Source of the DNA: Polyangium jinanense
Lineage (GTDB): Bacteria > Myxococcota > Polyangia > Polyangiales > Polyangiaceae
Direction: 5' to 3'
Length of the DNA stretch: 64,000 nt
Assembly: GCF_028435365.1 (NCBI RefSeq)
Contig: NZ_JAGTJJ010000010.1
Coordinates: forward strand, 161,345-225,344
A program made the position numbers and the translations under genes. The notes below the pieces were generated by a model, which was given only the letters and a program-made list of their open reading frames with translations, did not search any database and was not told where the DNA came from. This document shows positions 39,926 to 48,194 of the stretch, piece by piece. Numbering within the stretch: position 1 is the stretch's first letter; the number at the start of each line of letters is the position of its first letter.

Positions 39926-40156
39926 ATGAAGCGTAACATCGGACGTATCCTGGCCTCCATGCTCTTCCTTGGCGCGACGATCGGCGTTCTCTTCGGCGGC
40001 AGCGCACCGGCGGAGGCGCAGCAATCGGATCAGCCCTGCATCAACGTCTGCAGGCAACGGGAGAGGGATTGCCTCGACGACGCGAATAACCCCGGCCAGA
40101 GGAAGCAGTGTCGCCGGGACTTCGAGGATTGTGTCGAGGACCTTTGTCGGAGCTGA
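39926..40156 (+). CDS. Small secreted Cys-rich protein
   Basis: 76 residues. Signal peptide (ILASMLFLGATIGVLFGG, cleaved near APAEAQ), then a mature part of about 42 residues with six Cys in CINVC-x6-C...C-x6-C-x4-C arrangement, suggesting two or three disulfides. No family recognised. AGGAG about 6 bases before ATG 39926 supports the start; the frame begins a few codons upstream. Similar tiny Cys-patterned secreted proteins are common in Polyangiales genomes; function unknown. Confidence 0.75.
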   Translation: MKRNIGRILASMLFLGATIGVLFGGSAPAEAQQSDQPCINVCRQRERDCLDDANNPGQRKQCRRDFEDCVEDLCRS

Positions 40157-40295
40157 GACAGCCTGAACCGCACATCTCCGGCGCCCTCGGGAGACGTTCT
40201 CCCGGGGGGCGCCGGACGGCGCCGCATGTTCGCTCCGAGCGCCCTGATGAATCGAGGGGTTGCATCGCGGGGAAAACCGAGGCGAAATACGGGCC

Positions 40296-40787
40296 ATGTG
40301 GTTCCCCACGACCCCTTCGGAGCTTTCGTACGTCGACAGCGCCCCGCAACGCATCGCGAACGTCGTGACGATCGACGCGACGCCCGAGCGCGTCTTCGAT
40401 CTCTTCGCCACGGGTGAACGTCAAGAGGAGTGGTTTCAGGACTTCGTCGCCTGCCGGTGGACGAGCCCAGAGCCCCACACGGTGGGGACGACCCGCGAGG
40501 TCCAGCTGAAGACGTTGACCGTGAAGGAGCGTTTTCTCGCCTGGGATCGCGGCCAGCGGCTCGCGTTCTCCATCGACGGGATCACGCTGCCGATCGTGAA
40601 GCAAATGCTGGAGGACCTGCGGTTCGAGCCGCTCGACGGCGGCCGGCGGACGCGGCTCGTCTGGCACGTGTTCTACACGCCGGCGCTCGTCATGGTGCCC
40701 GTGCACGGGGCGGCGCGGGCGGTGTTTTCACACATGTTCCGGCGATCGGCGGAAAAACTCCAGCGGTTCGCCGAGCACAATCCGTAG
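40296..40787 (+). CDS. SRPBCC-family protein (START-like lipid-binding fold)
   Basis: 163 residues. The pattern VVTIDATPERVFDLFATGERQ followed by alternating strands and the long C-terminal helix (FSHMFRRSAEKLQRFAEHN) is that of the SRPBCC / polyketide cyclase-dehydrase superfamily, which binds hydrophobic ligands in a helix-grip fold. No catalytic role can be assigned. Start ATG 40296 (MWFPTTP) chosen over TTG 40260, whose ribosome-binding site would be too close. Convergent with the L,D-transpeptidase gene 7 bases downstream. Confidence 0.85.
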   Translation: MWFPTTPSELSYVDSAPQRIANVVTIDATPERVFDLFATGERQEEWFQDFVACRWTSPEPHTVGTTREVQLKTLTVKERFLAWDRGQRLAFSIDGITLPIVKQMLEDLRFEPLDGGRRTRLVWHVFYTPALVMVPVHGAARAVFSHMFRRSAEKLQRFAEHNP

Positions 40788-40794
40788 CTTCGGA

Positions 40795-42501
40795 TCACAG
40801 CGCCGTGATCACGACCGGCGTGGCCTTGCCATTGCCGTCGCCGGGACGGACACCGCCCCAGCCCTCGGGAAGGGCAGGCTCGGTCCATTGGAAGAGGAAA
40901 TGGCCGTCTTCGGGGGAGACGTTCACGCACTCGGCGCTCTTCGGATTACCGAAATCTTCGTGCCAGTAAGCGACGTGCATCGCGAGCGGCGCGCGGAGGT
41001 ACTGGATGTTCGGCACCTCCGAGATCCAGAGCATCTTCGGCGGCCATTCCTTGTCGGGTGACATCACGGCGACGCGGTCCTTCCACTCGATCGGGAAGAT
41101 GCCGGTCTTCGTCATCGAATGGACGTACGGGTCATAGCCGGGGATGGGCGCGCCGCCCTTGCCCGGGGAGAACATGGTCGCGTAGACGGGTTTGTCGCCC
41201 TCGTAGGCCGTGAGCGTCCCGGGGTTGATCTTGGCCTCGATCCACTTTTCGCCGGGTTTGACCGAGCGCGGGAGTTTTTTGGCGGCCCGCGTGACCGTGA
41301 CGCTGTCCGCGAGGACGAAGGCGCCGGGCTCGTTCCGGAGGGCGAGGTATGCCTTCTTGCCGACGACCACGCGCTCCGTGACCTGGACGTAGCTCTTCGG
41401 CGGAATGGTTTGTCCGGAAGGAACCATTTTCCCGTCCTCGCCGCGCGTATAACGCGGGATGGGCTCCTGCTTGCGGTTCCAGGCGAGCGGGAGGCGGACA
41501 TCACTCCCGAGGTGCACGCCGTGGAAGGCGGTGCGGCGGAAGGGGCGCATGCGGTCGGCAGGGACGAGCATGAGGTCGGGCGTGACGAGCCAGGTGCGGC
41601 CCTCGGCCTCGAAGGCGCGCGCGTACGCGAGCATCGAGCCGTTCGGGATGACGCGCCAGACGAGCTTCGCCGGATCGTAGGCGCCATTGCCGCCGACGGC
41701 GCGCTGGCCATTCGCGAAGATGGAAAAGACCGGGTCGGTCGCGCGGATGTGGTCCTTCGGGTCGCCGCTGATGAGCTCCTCGTGGCCGCGTGACCACTCG
41801 GCGAGCTGCACGAACGTGCCCGGCGCGCCGAAGCTCCGTTCGGCTTTCTCCTGCTCGGCCTTCGTCGGAACGCGGCTGTACATGGGCGCGCCGTTCGAGA
41901 AGGCATATCGATACGGCATGACGGCGTCCTCGCGCGGGGCGAGCTCGGCGAGGGCGCGGTAATACGGGTCGTTCAGATCGAGCGTGGTCTTGCGGGGATC
42001 GAGACAGATGTAGCCGCGGGGAGCGACCTTGTAATAGCCGCGGGCGCAGTTTTTCCCCTCGACGGGTTCGTTCGAAAGGAGCGCGACGCTCGTGCCCATG
42101 CGGACGTACCCGAGCGGCAAACCCTTGGGCTCGGGGCGTTTGTAGATGTACGCCTGATCCGCGATGGCGCCGATGCGCGGCCGCTCCGTCTGCGCGGGTT
42201 TGGGCGCGGGATTGGGCTCGGTTTTGGCGGAAGCGAACTGGAACGTGCTCTCTTCGCCGAGGGGCGGTTCGACCTCGGCCTTGTTGAAGGGTGTGTTCCC
42301 GTCCTTCTTACGTTGGTTCCAGTCCTGCCACTCGCGCAGCTTGATGTCCTCTTGCCACTGTTCGATCTCGAGCTCGGTGGGCGGGACGACGCGCTCCTGC
42401 CTCGGGCGCTGGGAGCCTCCGTCGTATTTCGCCTCGGGTGCGGGCGCGCACGCGGGAATCAGGAAGAGGAAGAGCGGAAGGGCATGGCCTTCGAGCTTCA
42501 T
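40795..42501 (-). CDS. L,D-transpeptidase (YkuD-like) lipoprotein
   Basis: 568 residues. Lipobox signal LFLFLIPAC. A charged linker (about 40-110), SH3-like segments (IGAIADQAYIYKRP, VRMGTSVALLS) and a long middle region precede the C-terminal YkuD-like catalytic domain: WIEAKINPGTLTAYEGDKPV is its first strand pair, MHVAYWHEDFGNP its His region, and SAECVN its nucleophile region with Cys near residue 545. The usual SHGC is SAEC here. L,D-transpeptidases cross-link or attach proteins to peptidoglycan in the periplasm. Family membership is firm; activity with the altered motif is less certain. Confidence 0.85.
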   Translation of the reverse strand: MKLEGHALPLFLFLIPACAPAPEAKYDGGSQRPRQERVVPPTELEIEQWQEDIKLREWQDWNQRKKDGNTPFNKAEVEPPLGEESTFQFASAKTEPNPAPKPAQTERPRIGAIADQAYIYKRPEPKGLPLGYVRMGTSVALLSNEPVEGKNCARGYYKVAPRGYICLDPRKTTLDLNDPYYRALAELAPREDAVMPYRYAFSNGAPMYSRVPTKAEQEKAERSFGAPGTFVQLAEWSRGHEELISGDPKDHIRATDPVFSIFANGQRAVGGNGAYDPAKLVWRVIPNGSMLAYARAFEAEGRTWLVTPDLMLVPADRMRPFRRTAFHGVHLGSDVRLPLAWNRKQEPIPRYTRGEDGKMVPSGQTIPPKSYVQVTERVVVGKKAYLALRNEPGAFVLADSVTVTRAAKKLPRSVKPGEKWIEAKINPGTLTAYEGDKPVYATMFSPGKGGAPIPGYDPYVHSMTKTGIFPIEWKDRVAVMSPDKEWPPKMLWISEVPNIQYLRAPLAMHVAYWHEDFGNPKSAECVNVSPEDGHFLFQWTEPALPEGWGGVRPGDGNGKATPVVITAL

Positions 42502-42671
42502 GGTTCGAAGGGTACCGTGCGCGTTTCGAAGGAGGCAAAGATCGATCGATCCTGCCTGGATCCGGGCCCAAAAGTGCGGCTGCTTCCCTTGCCGACCGGG
42601 GCGGGGTAGCCTGGAGGTTGGTTGGGCGACGCCGGGCAGGCCCGGCGCTCTCGGTCGCGAGCGGAGAATGC

Positions 42672-43652
42672 ATGTTCAGGAAGTCGACGGCGCTTTCGTT
42701 TTTCACGGCCATCCTCCTCGGGGCCACGCATGTGTCCGGACAACCCTCCGCCGCGGACAAAGCCGTCGCGGACAAGCTCTTCGACGAGGGAAGGGCGCTG
42801 CTCGACCAGAACCGGGTGCCGGAAGCGTGCCTCAAGTTCGCGGAGAGTGATCGATACGATCCATCGGTCGGGACGCGGCTCAACCTGGGGGAATGTCACG
42901 AGCGGCAAGGAATGACGGCGAGCGCGTACGGTCACTTCGGGGACGCGGCGCGGCTCGCGCGGGAGCGGGGAGACAAGTCGCGGGAGGCGGTGGCGGAGGA
43001 GCGACGGCAGGCGCTGGAGAAGAAGCTGTCGCGGATCCGGATCACGGCGCCGTCGGGGATGGCGGGGCTCGAGGTGCTGCTCGACGGCAAGGTGCTGGGT
43101 GCGGCGGTGTTCGGGACGGCGCTGCCGGTGGATCCGGGGAGCCACGTGGTGGAAGCGCGGGCGCCGGGGAGGACCGGGTTTCACGCGGAGAAGGTGGTGC
43201 CAGCCGGGCCGGCGACGGTGGAAATCGTGATCCCGGAGCTCGCGGCGGTCGCGCCGGCGGCGGGGAAGGACGTGGCGGAGGCGCCGAAGCCGCAGTGGTC
43301 GCAGCTGCGAGGGGTGGGGTTCGCGACGGGGATCGCGGGGGTCGTGGGGCTCGGGGTGGGGGTGGGGTTCGGGGCGGCTGCGCTGCAGAAGAACGTGGCG
43401 TCGAAGGAGAAGTGCGAGGCGGGGGATCCGACGCGGTGCACCACGGAGGGGTATTCGTTGCGGAACGCGGCGGGGTTTTCCGCGGATGTGGCGTCGGTGC
43501 TGATGGGGATCGGCGGGGGTGTGCTCGCGGCGGGGGTCGTGATGTTCGTGGTGGGCGGGAACGAGGAGCCCGCGGCGCAGGCGGAGCGCGCGTGGATCAC
43601 GCCGGTGGTGGGTCGAGGGAGCTTCGGCGTGAGCGCCGGGATGGAGTTCTGA
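42672..43652 (+). CDS. Signal-peptide protein with TPR-like, PEGA-like and membrane segments
   Basis: 326 residues. Signal peptide (LSFFTAILLGATHVSG); a TPR-like pair (DKLFDEGRALLDQNRVPEA, RLNLGECHERQGMTASAYGH); a PEGA-like carbohydrate/peptidoglycan-associated beta module (GLEVLLDGKVLGAAVFGTAL, VDPGSHVVEARAPG); then two hydrophobic helices (GIAGVVGLGVGVGFGAAAL, GGGVLAAGVVMFVVGG) flanking a Cys-containing loop. This is a very common layout in myxobacterial lipoprotein/kinase-associated proteins. ATG 42672 chosen for the signal peptide. One base separates its stop from the next gene, indicating an operon. Confidence 0.82.
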   Translation: MFRKSTALSFFTAILLGATHVSGQPSAADKAVADKLFDEGRALLDQNRVPEACLKFAESDRYDPSVGTRLNLGECHERQGMTASAYGHFGDAARLARERGDKSREAVAEERRQALEKKLSRIRITAPSGMAGLEVLLDGKVLGAAVFGTALPVDPGSHVVEARAPGRTGFHAEKVVPAGPATVEIVIPELAAVAPAAGKDVAEAPKPQWSQLRGVGFATGIAGVVGLGVGVGFGAAALQKNVASKEKCEAGDPTRCTTEGYSLRNAAGFSADVASVLMGIGGGVLAAGVVMFVVGGNEEPAAQAERAWITPVVGRGSFGVSAGMEF

Positions 43653-43653
43653 G

Positions 43654-45129
43654 ATGCGAACGCGTGGAATGACGTGGATGCCGGGTCTTCTGGGCCTGGT
43701 GGTGGTGAGCGGGTACGGGTGCAAGCAGATCATCGGCTGGGAGCCGGCGACGATCTGGGAGCCGGATGCGGGAGGAGGAGGCGGCGGGGAAGGAGGGCTC
43801 GGCGGAGGCGGGAGCGGCGGTGCCGGTGGGAGTGGGGGCGTGGGCGGGAGTGGAGGTCTCGGCGGGAGTGGAGGCGTCGGTGGGGCGCCGCCGGAATGCA
43901 TGGATGCGGGTGACTGTCAAGCGGAACCGAACCAGACGGCGGCCTGCGAGATGGGGACGTGCGTGTACACGTGCGAGACGGGGTGGGGGGACTGCACGGC
44001 GGCGCCAGGGTGCGAGACGGATCTGGGGACGACGAAGGCGCATTGCGGGGCTTGTGGGAATGCGTGCATCGCGTTTTGCAAGGCGGGGAGTTGTAATGAC
44101 CCGGTCAGCGTGGCGGGGGGGTATTACCACCACTGCGCGGTGCTGAAGGATGGGGAGGTTTATTGTTGGGGGAGGAACGAAACGGGGGAGCTGGGAGACG
44201 GGTCGAAGGTGAGCAAAACCCAACCCGTGAAAATTGCTCTCCCGGGAGGGCTCACCGCCATTGACGTGTCCGCAAATGGTCGGTCTGCAGGCTCGTACAG
44301 CGCTCGCACATGCGCTGTCTTGAAGAACGGCACCGTTGCGTGCTGGGGAGAGAACGTACTCACGCCGACGCTCGTGGGGCAATTGGCGAACATAAAATCG
44401 ATTTCAGTCGGCGGAGGTCACGTCTGCGCAGTCGATGTCGTTGGGGGGGCATTGTACTGTTGGGGGAGGAATCAGTCCGGACAGGTGGGAATTGGGGACA
44501 CGTTCTTTGTGCAATTTCCAACAAAGATTGCATCCGTAAGCGACGTCGTGAAGGTGAGCGCCGGCAGTACACACACGTGTGCGCTCCAGATGGGGGGAAA
44601 GGTGTTCTGCTGGGGCAGAAACTTCAACGGTCAACTAGGCCTGGGAGACACCACCGATCGCCTGACTCCCACAGCGGTCTCGGCCCTTTCCGGTGTCACC
44701 AATATTCAGATCGGAGATTCCCACACTTGTAGTCTCGGCTCAACGGGACTTCATTGCTGGGGCTCCAATCAGGTTGGCTCGCTGGGGATCAACTCGTATA
44801 TCGATGCATCGACACCCCAATTCGTGTCGTTGCTCGGTGCACAGCGAATTGATCTTGGTTACGGAAATACCGGAGCAACCGTGGACGGCGCTCTATGGAT
44901 GTGGGGGAACAACGCCAGCGGACAGCTGGGCAACGGCAATCAAACGAATCAGCCGAAGCCCATTGTCAATAATCTCACGGGAGTCAGCTCGCTGGCATTC
45001 AGCGTGTCGACATCTTGTGCGCTGATGGACACAGGTGAGATCCTGTGCTGGGGCAATAATACGTATGGCCAGTTTGGGAATGGCACGACGGCGAGTAGCT
45101 TCACGCCGACGCCGCTCGTTTGGCCCTAG
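43654..45129 (+). CDS. RCC1-repeat lipoprotein with Gly-rich linker
   Basis: 491 residues. Signal peptide with lipobox-like VVSGYGC; a Gly-rich linker (about 40-77, GGSGGVGGSGGLGG); a Cys-rich segment with EGF-like spacing (CMDAGDCQAE, CETDLGTTKAHCGACGNAC); then about seven RCC1 beta-propeller blades (HHCAVLKDGEVYCWGRNETG, CALQMGGKVFCWGRNFNGQL) to the end. Exposed on the cell surface, probably a binding propeller. From about 44.2 kb the DNA GC falls to roughly 55% against 70-80% just upstream, suggesting the propeller part was acquired or recombined. Overlaps the next convergent gene by four bases. Confidence 0.9.
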   Translation: MRTRGMTWMPGLLGLVVVSGYGCKQIIGWEPATIWEPDAGGGGGGEGGLGGGGSGGAGGSGGVGGSGGLGGSGGVGGAPPECMDAGDCQAEPNQTAACEMGTCVYTCETGWGDCTAAPGCETDLGTTKAHCGACGNACIAFCKAGSCNDPVSVAGGYYHHCAVLKDGEVYCWGRNETGELGDGSKVSKTQPVKIALPGGLTAIDVSANGRSAGSYSARTCAVLKNGTVACWGENVLTPTLVGQLANIKSISVGGGHVCAVDVVGGALYCWGRNQSGQVGIGDTFFVQFPTKIASVSDVVKVSAGSTHTCALQMGGKVFCWGRNFNGQLGLGDTTDRLTPTAVSALSGVTNIQIGDSHTCSLGSTGLHCWGSNQVGSLGINSYIDASTPQFVSLLGAQRIDLGYGNTGATVDGALWMWGNNASGQLGNGNQTNQPKPIVNNLTGVSSLAFSVSTSCALMDTGEILCWGNNTYGQFGNGTTASSFTPTPLVWP

Positions 45130-45701
45130 GGGCTCGGCGGCGCGCCGCTCCCGTCGCCGATATCGTACTTGAGCTCCACGTCCTCAATGTAGGTTCCGAC
45201 GAACGGACTCGTCCTCGTGCAACTCGGGACCTTGTCGCCGCAGGCCGAGCCCGAGCAGGCGAAAGAGCGCTTCTCAATACCTTCTCCGGAGATTGCGTTC
45301 CCGTCGGTGATGACGTTGACCGTCGACGTGATCGTCGTCGTTCGCTTCGTCTCGGCTCCACTCGGGTCCTCAGAGTACTCGACGTCGACCACCTTGCCCG
45401 AGAACGTGAACCCTTCGTCCGACTCCGCGCCTTCGAGCGTAACGGCGCCCGTGTCGAGGTAGATCTTGTCCTCGATGCTGGCATAGATGATCCACGTCCC
45501 CGTGCCGCGCAGGGACGAACTGTCGTTCGCCAGGTTCTCCGGCGGTTCCGTCGCCGGATGCCAGCACCCGCTGCTCGAATCGGTCTCCCCGAACGAAACC
45601 CGGTAAATCCACGTATCCCCCGGGGACACGCCGCACCCCGTCAGACCGGCCAGCGCCGCAACGCACGGGAGCGCCCGGAGCAAGCTCTTTCCGAATTCCA
45701 T
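45126..45701 (-). CDS. Lipoprotein, unknown function
   Basis: 191 residues. Signal peptide and lipobox (VAALAGLTGC); mature part is Thr/Ser/Asp-rich and beta-like (TWIIYASIEDKIYLDTGAV, TTTITSTVNVIT) with paired Cys (FACSGSACGD, VPSCTRTS). No domain recognised. Convergent, four-base overlap with the RCC1 gene. Its GC is a little lower than that of neighbours, like the adjoining end of the RCC1 gene. Confidence 0.75.
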   Translation of the reverse strand: MEFGKSLLRALPCVAALAGLTGCGVSPGDTWIYRVSFGETDSSSGCWHPATEPPENLANDSSSLRGTGTWIIYASIEDKIYLDTGAVTLEGAESDEGFTFSGKVVDVEYSEDPSGAETKRTTTITSTVNVITDGNAISGEGIEKRSFACSGSACGDKVPSCTRTSPFVGTYIEDVELKYDIGDGSGAPPSP

Positions 45702-45856
45702 CGCTCTTTCTCCTCAGTTCAAAGCTTCCGGGACGTCAGCCCCCCGCACCCCTCCTCCATCACGGCTGTGATCAACCCAACTGCCTCCAGTAGTGTGAGG
45801 ACGCTTGGTGATCCGAAGCTGCGTGTGTCGAGAAGGCCGATCGTCCACAACTTTTT

Positions 45857-46771
45857 TCAGGTGAACGATACATCGCTCTCGCGGACAAACGGAATCTTTT
45901 CTGAAGTGAGGCGTCTCGCAGAAAGATCGACCGCCAGGTGACTTACGTCACCTCCCACGAACCGACGTCCCAGTTTGGCTGCCACAACGAGTGTGGTCCC
46001 GCTTCCACACATGAGGTCCGCCACCGTCGCGCCCTCCCGGCTCGACGCCCGGATGATGCGTTCCAGCAATCGCTCCGGCTTCTGCGTCGGATACCCCGTG
46101 CCTTCGACGCGCAGCGGCGTGTTCGCCACCATCGCCGGTACGTCGGTCCAAACACTGCCGAGCCGTCGTCCCTCATCCGCGTAGTAGCGGTACGTCCGGC
46201 CGTTCACGACACGCTCGCGGTACAGGCGGCCCGTCTCGTCGAGATGCCGGAAGTGCATCTCGAGGCTCGTCGCCGCGTACGGCTCGCGCAGGATCGGGTC
46301 GCTCGCGTTGTAGACGACCTCCCGGCGCTCCCGCGGATCCCGCACGTAAAGCAGGAGCGTCTGGTGCGTGACCGTGAACCCACGCGCGCCGCGGCTGCCG
46401 TTGCCAGGCGTCCAGATCACCTCGCCAAGGAACGCGCCCCGGCCGAAAAGGCGATCACACGCAACCTTCACCTCGTGCACGGTGCGATGATCGAGGTGCA
46501 CGTAGATCGTGGCCCCCCGGCTCATCCGGCCGCGGATCACCTCGAGCCGCGGCAGGAGCATCGCCACGAGGCTCTCCGGATCGTAACGATCCTCGTACGC
46601 CACCGGGCCGCCCGACGCCTGCTTCTTGCCCCGGGTTTGTCCGGGCGCAGTGCGCGCCGTCATCGACGTGCCCACGCCGTACGGCGGGTCGAGGTAGACG
46701 AGGTCGAAGGAAACGTCCGGCGCGAGCGCGGCGCAGACGTCGGCCGCGTCGCCGTGCGCGAGGAGGTTCAT
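45857..46771 (-). CDS. DNA adenine-type methyltransferase (beta-class N6)
   Basis: 304 residues. Catalytic motif IV DLVYLDPPYGVG near the N-terminus, a variable target-recognition region in the middle (GRTYRYYADEGRRLGS), then TQKPERLLERII and the AdoMet-binding motif I DLMCGSGTTLVVAAKLGRRF near the C-terminus. This order (IV before I) is the beta class; DPPY suggests adenine N6 rather than cytosine N4. It methylates DNA at an unknown site. No restriction partner is adjacent, so it looks like an orphan. The start overlaps the stop of the MepA-like gene, so the two are co-transcribed. Confidence 0.9.
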   Translation of the reverse strand: MNLLAHGDAADVCAALAPDVSFDLVYLDPPYGVGTSMTARTAPGQTRGKKQASGGPVAYEDRYDPESLVAMLLPRLEVIRGRMSRGATIYVHLDHRTVHEVKVACDRLFGRGAFLGEVIWTPGNGSRGARGFTVTHQTLLLYVRDPRERREVVYNASDPILREPYAATSLEMHFRHLDETGRLYRERVVNGRTYRYYADEGRRLGSVWTDVPAMVANTPLRVEGTGYPTQKPERLLERIIRASSREGATVADLMCGSGTTLVVAAKLGRRFVGGDVSHLAVDLSARRLTSEKIPFVRESDVSFT

Positions 46772-47619
46772 CGGGTTCCCGTCGCCGCCTCGGGCTTGCC
46801 CGGGAGGAGATCGTCGAGGAGCGCCGCGAGCGCCTCCGCGTCGCTCCACGGTTCGAGCGCGAGCGGCTCCGGGAGCCACGGCCACGCAGGTCCGCGGCCC
46901 TCGCAGCCAGCCACCGCCTCGGCCGGCGTGCACGCCACGCGCAGGTGGAAGTGATCGTCGTGCGGCGCGGCGTCCTTCGGCTGCAAGAGGACGTTCTCCG
47001 CGCGCCAGACGAGCTCCGGATCCTCGCCCCGCGCCCGCGCATGTTCGATGAGCAGCGCTTCGAGCCAGCGCGCGAGGAAGAGCCACTCGACGTCGGCCTC
47101 GGGGGACGTGACGAGCGCCTTCACGAGCTGCCAGTTGCGCTCGGTGTCGAAGCGGACGAACGGGAGGCGTTTGTCCTCGGTCTCGGCGAGGCCGTCCGCG
47201 CCGAACCGGACGAACCCAGGGCTCGGGATCGAGCGGCCGTCCGGCGTCGTGCAGTAGAGGAGCAAGTCGACGTCGCGGCCCGTGCGATGCGAGCGGTGGC
47301 CGTTGCGAAAGCCGCCGTGGCGGTTCGAGAGATCGCCGACGAGCAGCGGCGCGCCGGGGCGAAGGGTCGCGACCTCGCGGGCGGCGCGCTTGACCGTTTC
47401 GACGAGGCGCGGCGTGCCGTACCGAGCGCTCGTGTTGCGCAAAAGCCGGTACCCGGTGCCCCGGTCGGGAAGCGCCGCCGCGCCCGTGAGCACACCCGCG
47501 TGGGGCAAACCCACGGACCCGGACAAACCCGGCGCGAGCGGCGTCGGCGTGCCCATGCACGCGACGAGGAGGAGCGCGAGTGCGGCACAAAACACGAGGA
47601 GCGAAGCGCGAGGACGCAT
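46768..47619 (-). CDS. MepA-type penicillin-insensitive murein endopeptidase
   Basis: 283 residues. Signal peptide and lipobox (LVFCAALALLLVAC); catalytic zinc motifs of the MepA/LAS family: HRSHRTGRDVDLLLY and, near the C-terminus, DDHFHLRVAC. It cleaves D-Ala-DAP cross-links in peptidoglycan in the periplasm. An in-frame ATG at 47643 would add eight residues; 47619 is preferred for the cleaner signal peptide. Four-base overlap with the downstream methyltransferase is unusual pairing and may only reflect compact packing. Confidence 0.88.
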   Translation of the reverse strand: MRPRASLLVFCAALALLLVACMGTPTPLAPGLSGSVGLPHAGVLTGAAALPDRGTGYRLLRNTSARYGTPRLVETVKRAAREVATLRPGAPLLVGDLSNRHGGFRNGHRSHRTGRDVDLLLYCTTPDGRSIPSPGFVRFGADGLAETEDKRLPFVRFDTERNWQLVKALVTSPEADVEWLFLARWLEALLIEHARARGEDPELVWRAENVLLQPKDAAPHDDHFHLRVACTPAEAVAGCEGRGPAWPWLPEPLALEPWSDAEALAALLDDLLPGKPEAATGTR

Positions 47620-47722
47620 GACGAGAGGAGAAGCCGCGCGCATGGAAGCATCGGACGAGCGTCGCGGGAAGGGGCCACGCGGCCTTGCCGCGCCCGACGC
47701 GCGAGGCCACCATCGAACCAGC

Positions 47723-48169
47723 ATGGAAGAGCTGTTTCGCAGTGAGTTCGCGGTCGTCACGCGGGAGCCGGGGTTCATCCGCGTACGACGGACCACGACG
47801 CCGATGGCCGTGGCCGGCGTGACTGCGATCCTCGACAAGATCGCCAGCGAGTTTCGCATTCGCGTGCCGCTGCGCGAGCGCAAGGCCCTCGGCGTGCTGC
47901 TCGACACGCGGGAGGCTCCGATGATGACCGACGACGCGGCCATGGCGATCGTCCGCCCGCTCATGAACGAGGTCCTCACGGGCTTCCCGCGGAGCGCGAT
48001 CCTCGTGAAGACCGCGGTCGGGAAGCTACAAGCCATGCGCAGGGCACGCGAGGAGACGAGCCTCGGCAGGGTCCAGCTCCCGGTGTTCGACGACGAGGCC
48101 GCGGCGATCGCGCACGTGCGCGGCGAAGAGCTCCCCGCGCCGCCGCCGCGCTCGTCACCGAGGCGCTAG
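47723..48169 (+). CDS. Small SpoIIAA/STAS-like protein
   Basis: 148 residues, soluble. Strands and helices in the order seen for the protein at 12352-12756 and the kinase tail at 10952-12319: FIRVRRTTTPMAVAGVTAI, LGVLLDTREAPMMTDDAA, SAILVKTAVGKLQAMRRA, FDDEAAAIAHVRGEE. A partner-switch or phospho-relay role is possible but unproved. It starts 103 bases from the divergent MepA gene; the ATG at 47723 gives the family N-terminus although the frame is open upstream. It has a short Pro/Ser/Arg tail. Confidence 0.7.
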   Translation: MEELFRSEFAVVTREPGFIRVRRTTTPMAVAGVTAILDKIASEFRIRVPLRERKALGVLLDTREAPMMTDDAAMAIVRPLMNEVLTGFPRSAILVKTAVGKLQAMRRAREETSLGRVQLPVFDDEAAAIAHVRGEELPAPPPRSSPRR

Positions 48170-48194
48170 CAAGCGGCGGCGCGCGGAGGCGCGT

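Noticed and set aside
45857..47713. Methyltransferase as a 618-residue fusion protein
   Set aside because: The first 314 residues are the out-of-frame shadow of the MepA gene; the ATG at 46771 starts a complete beta-class methyltransferase.
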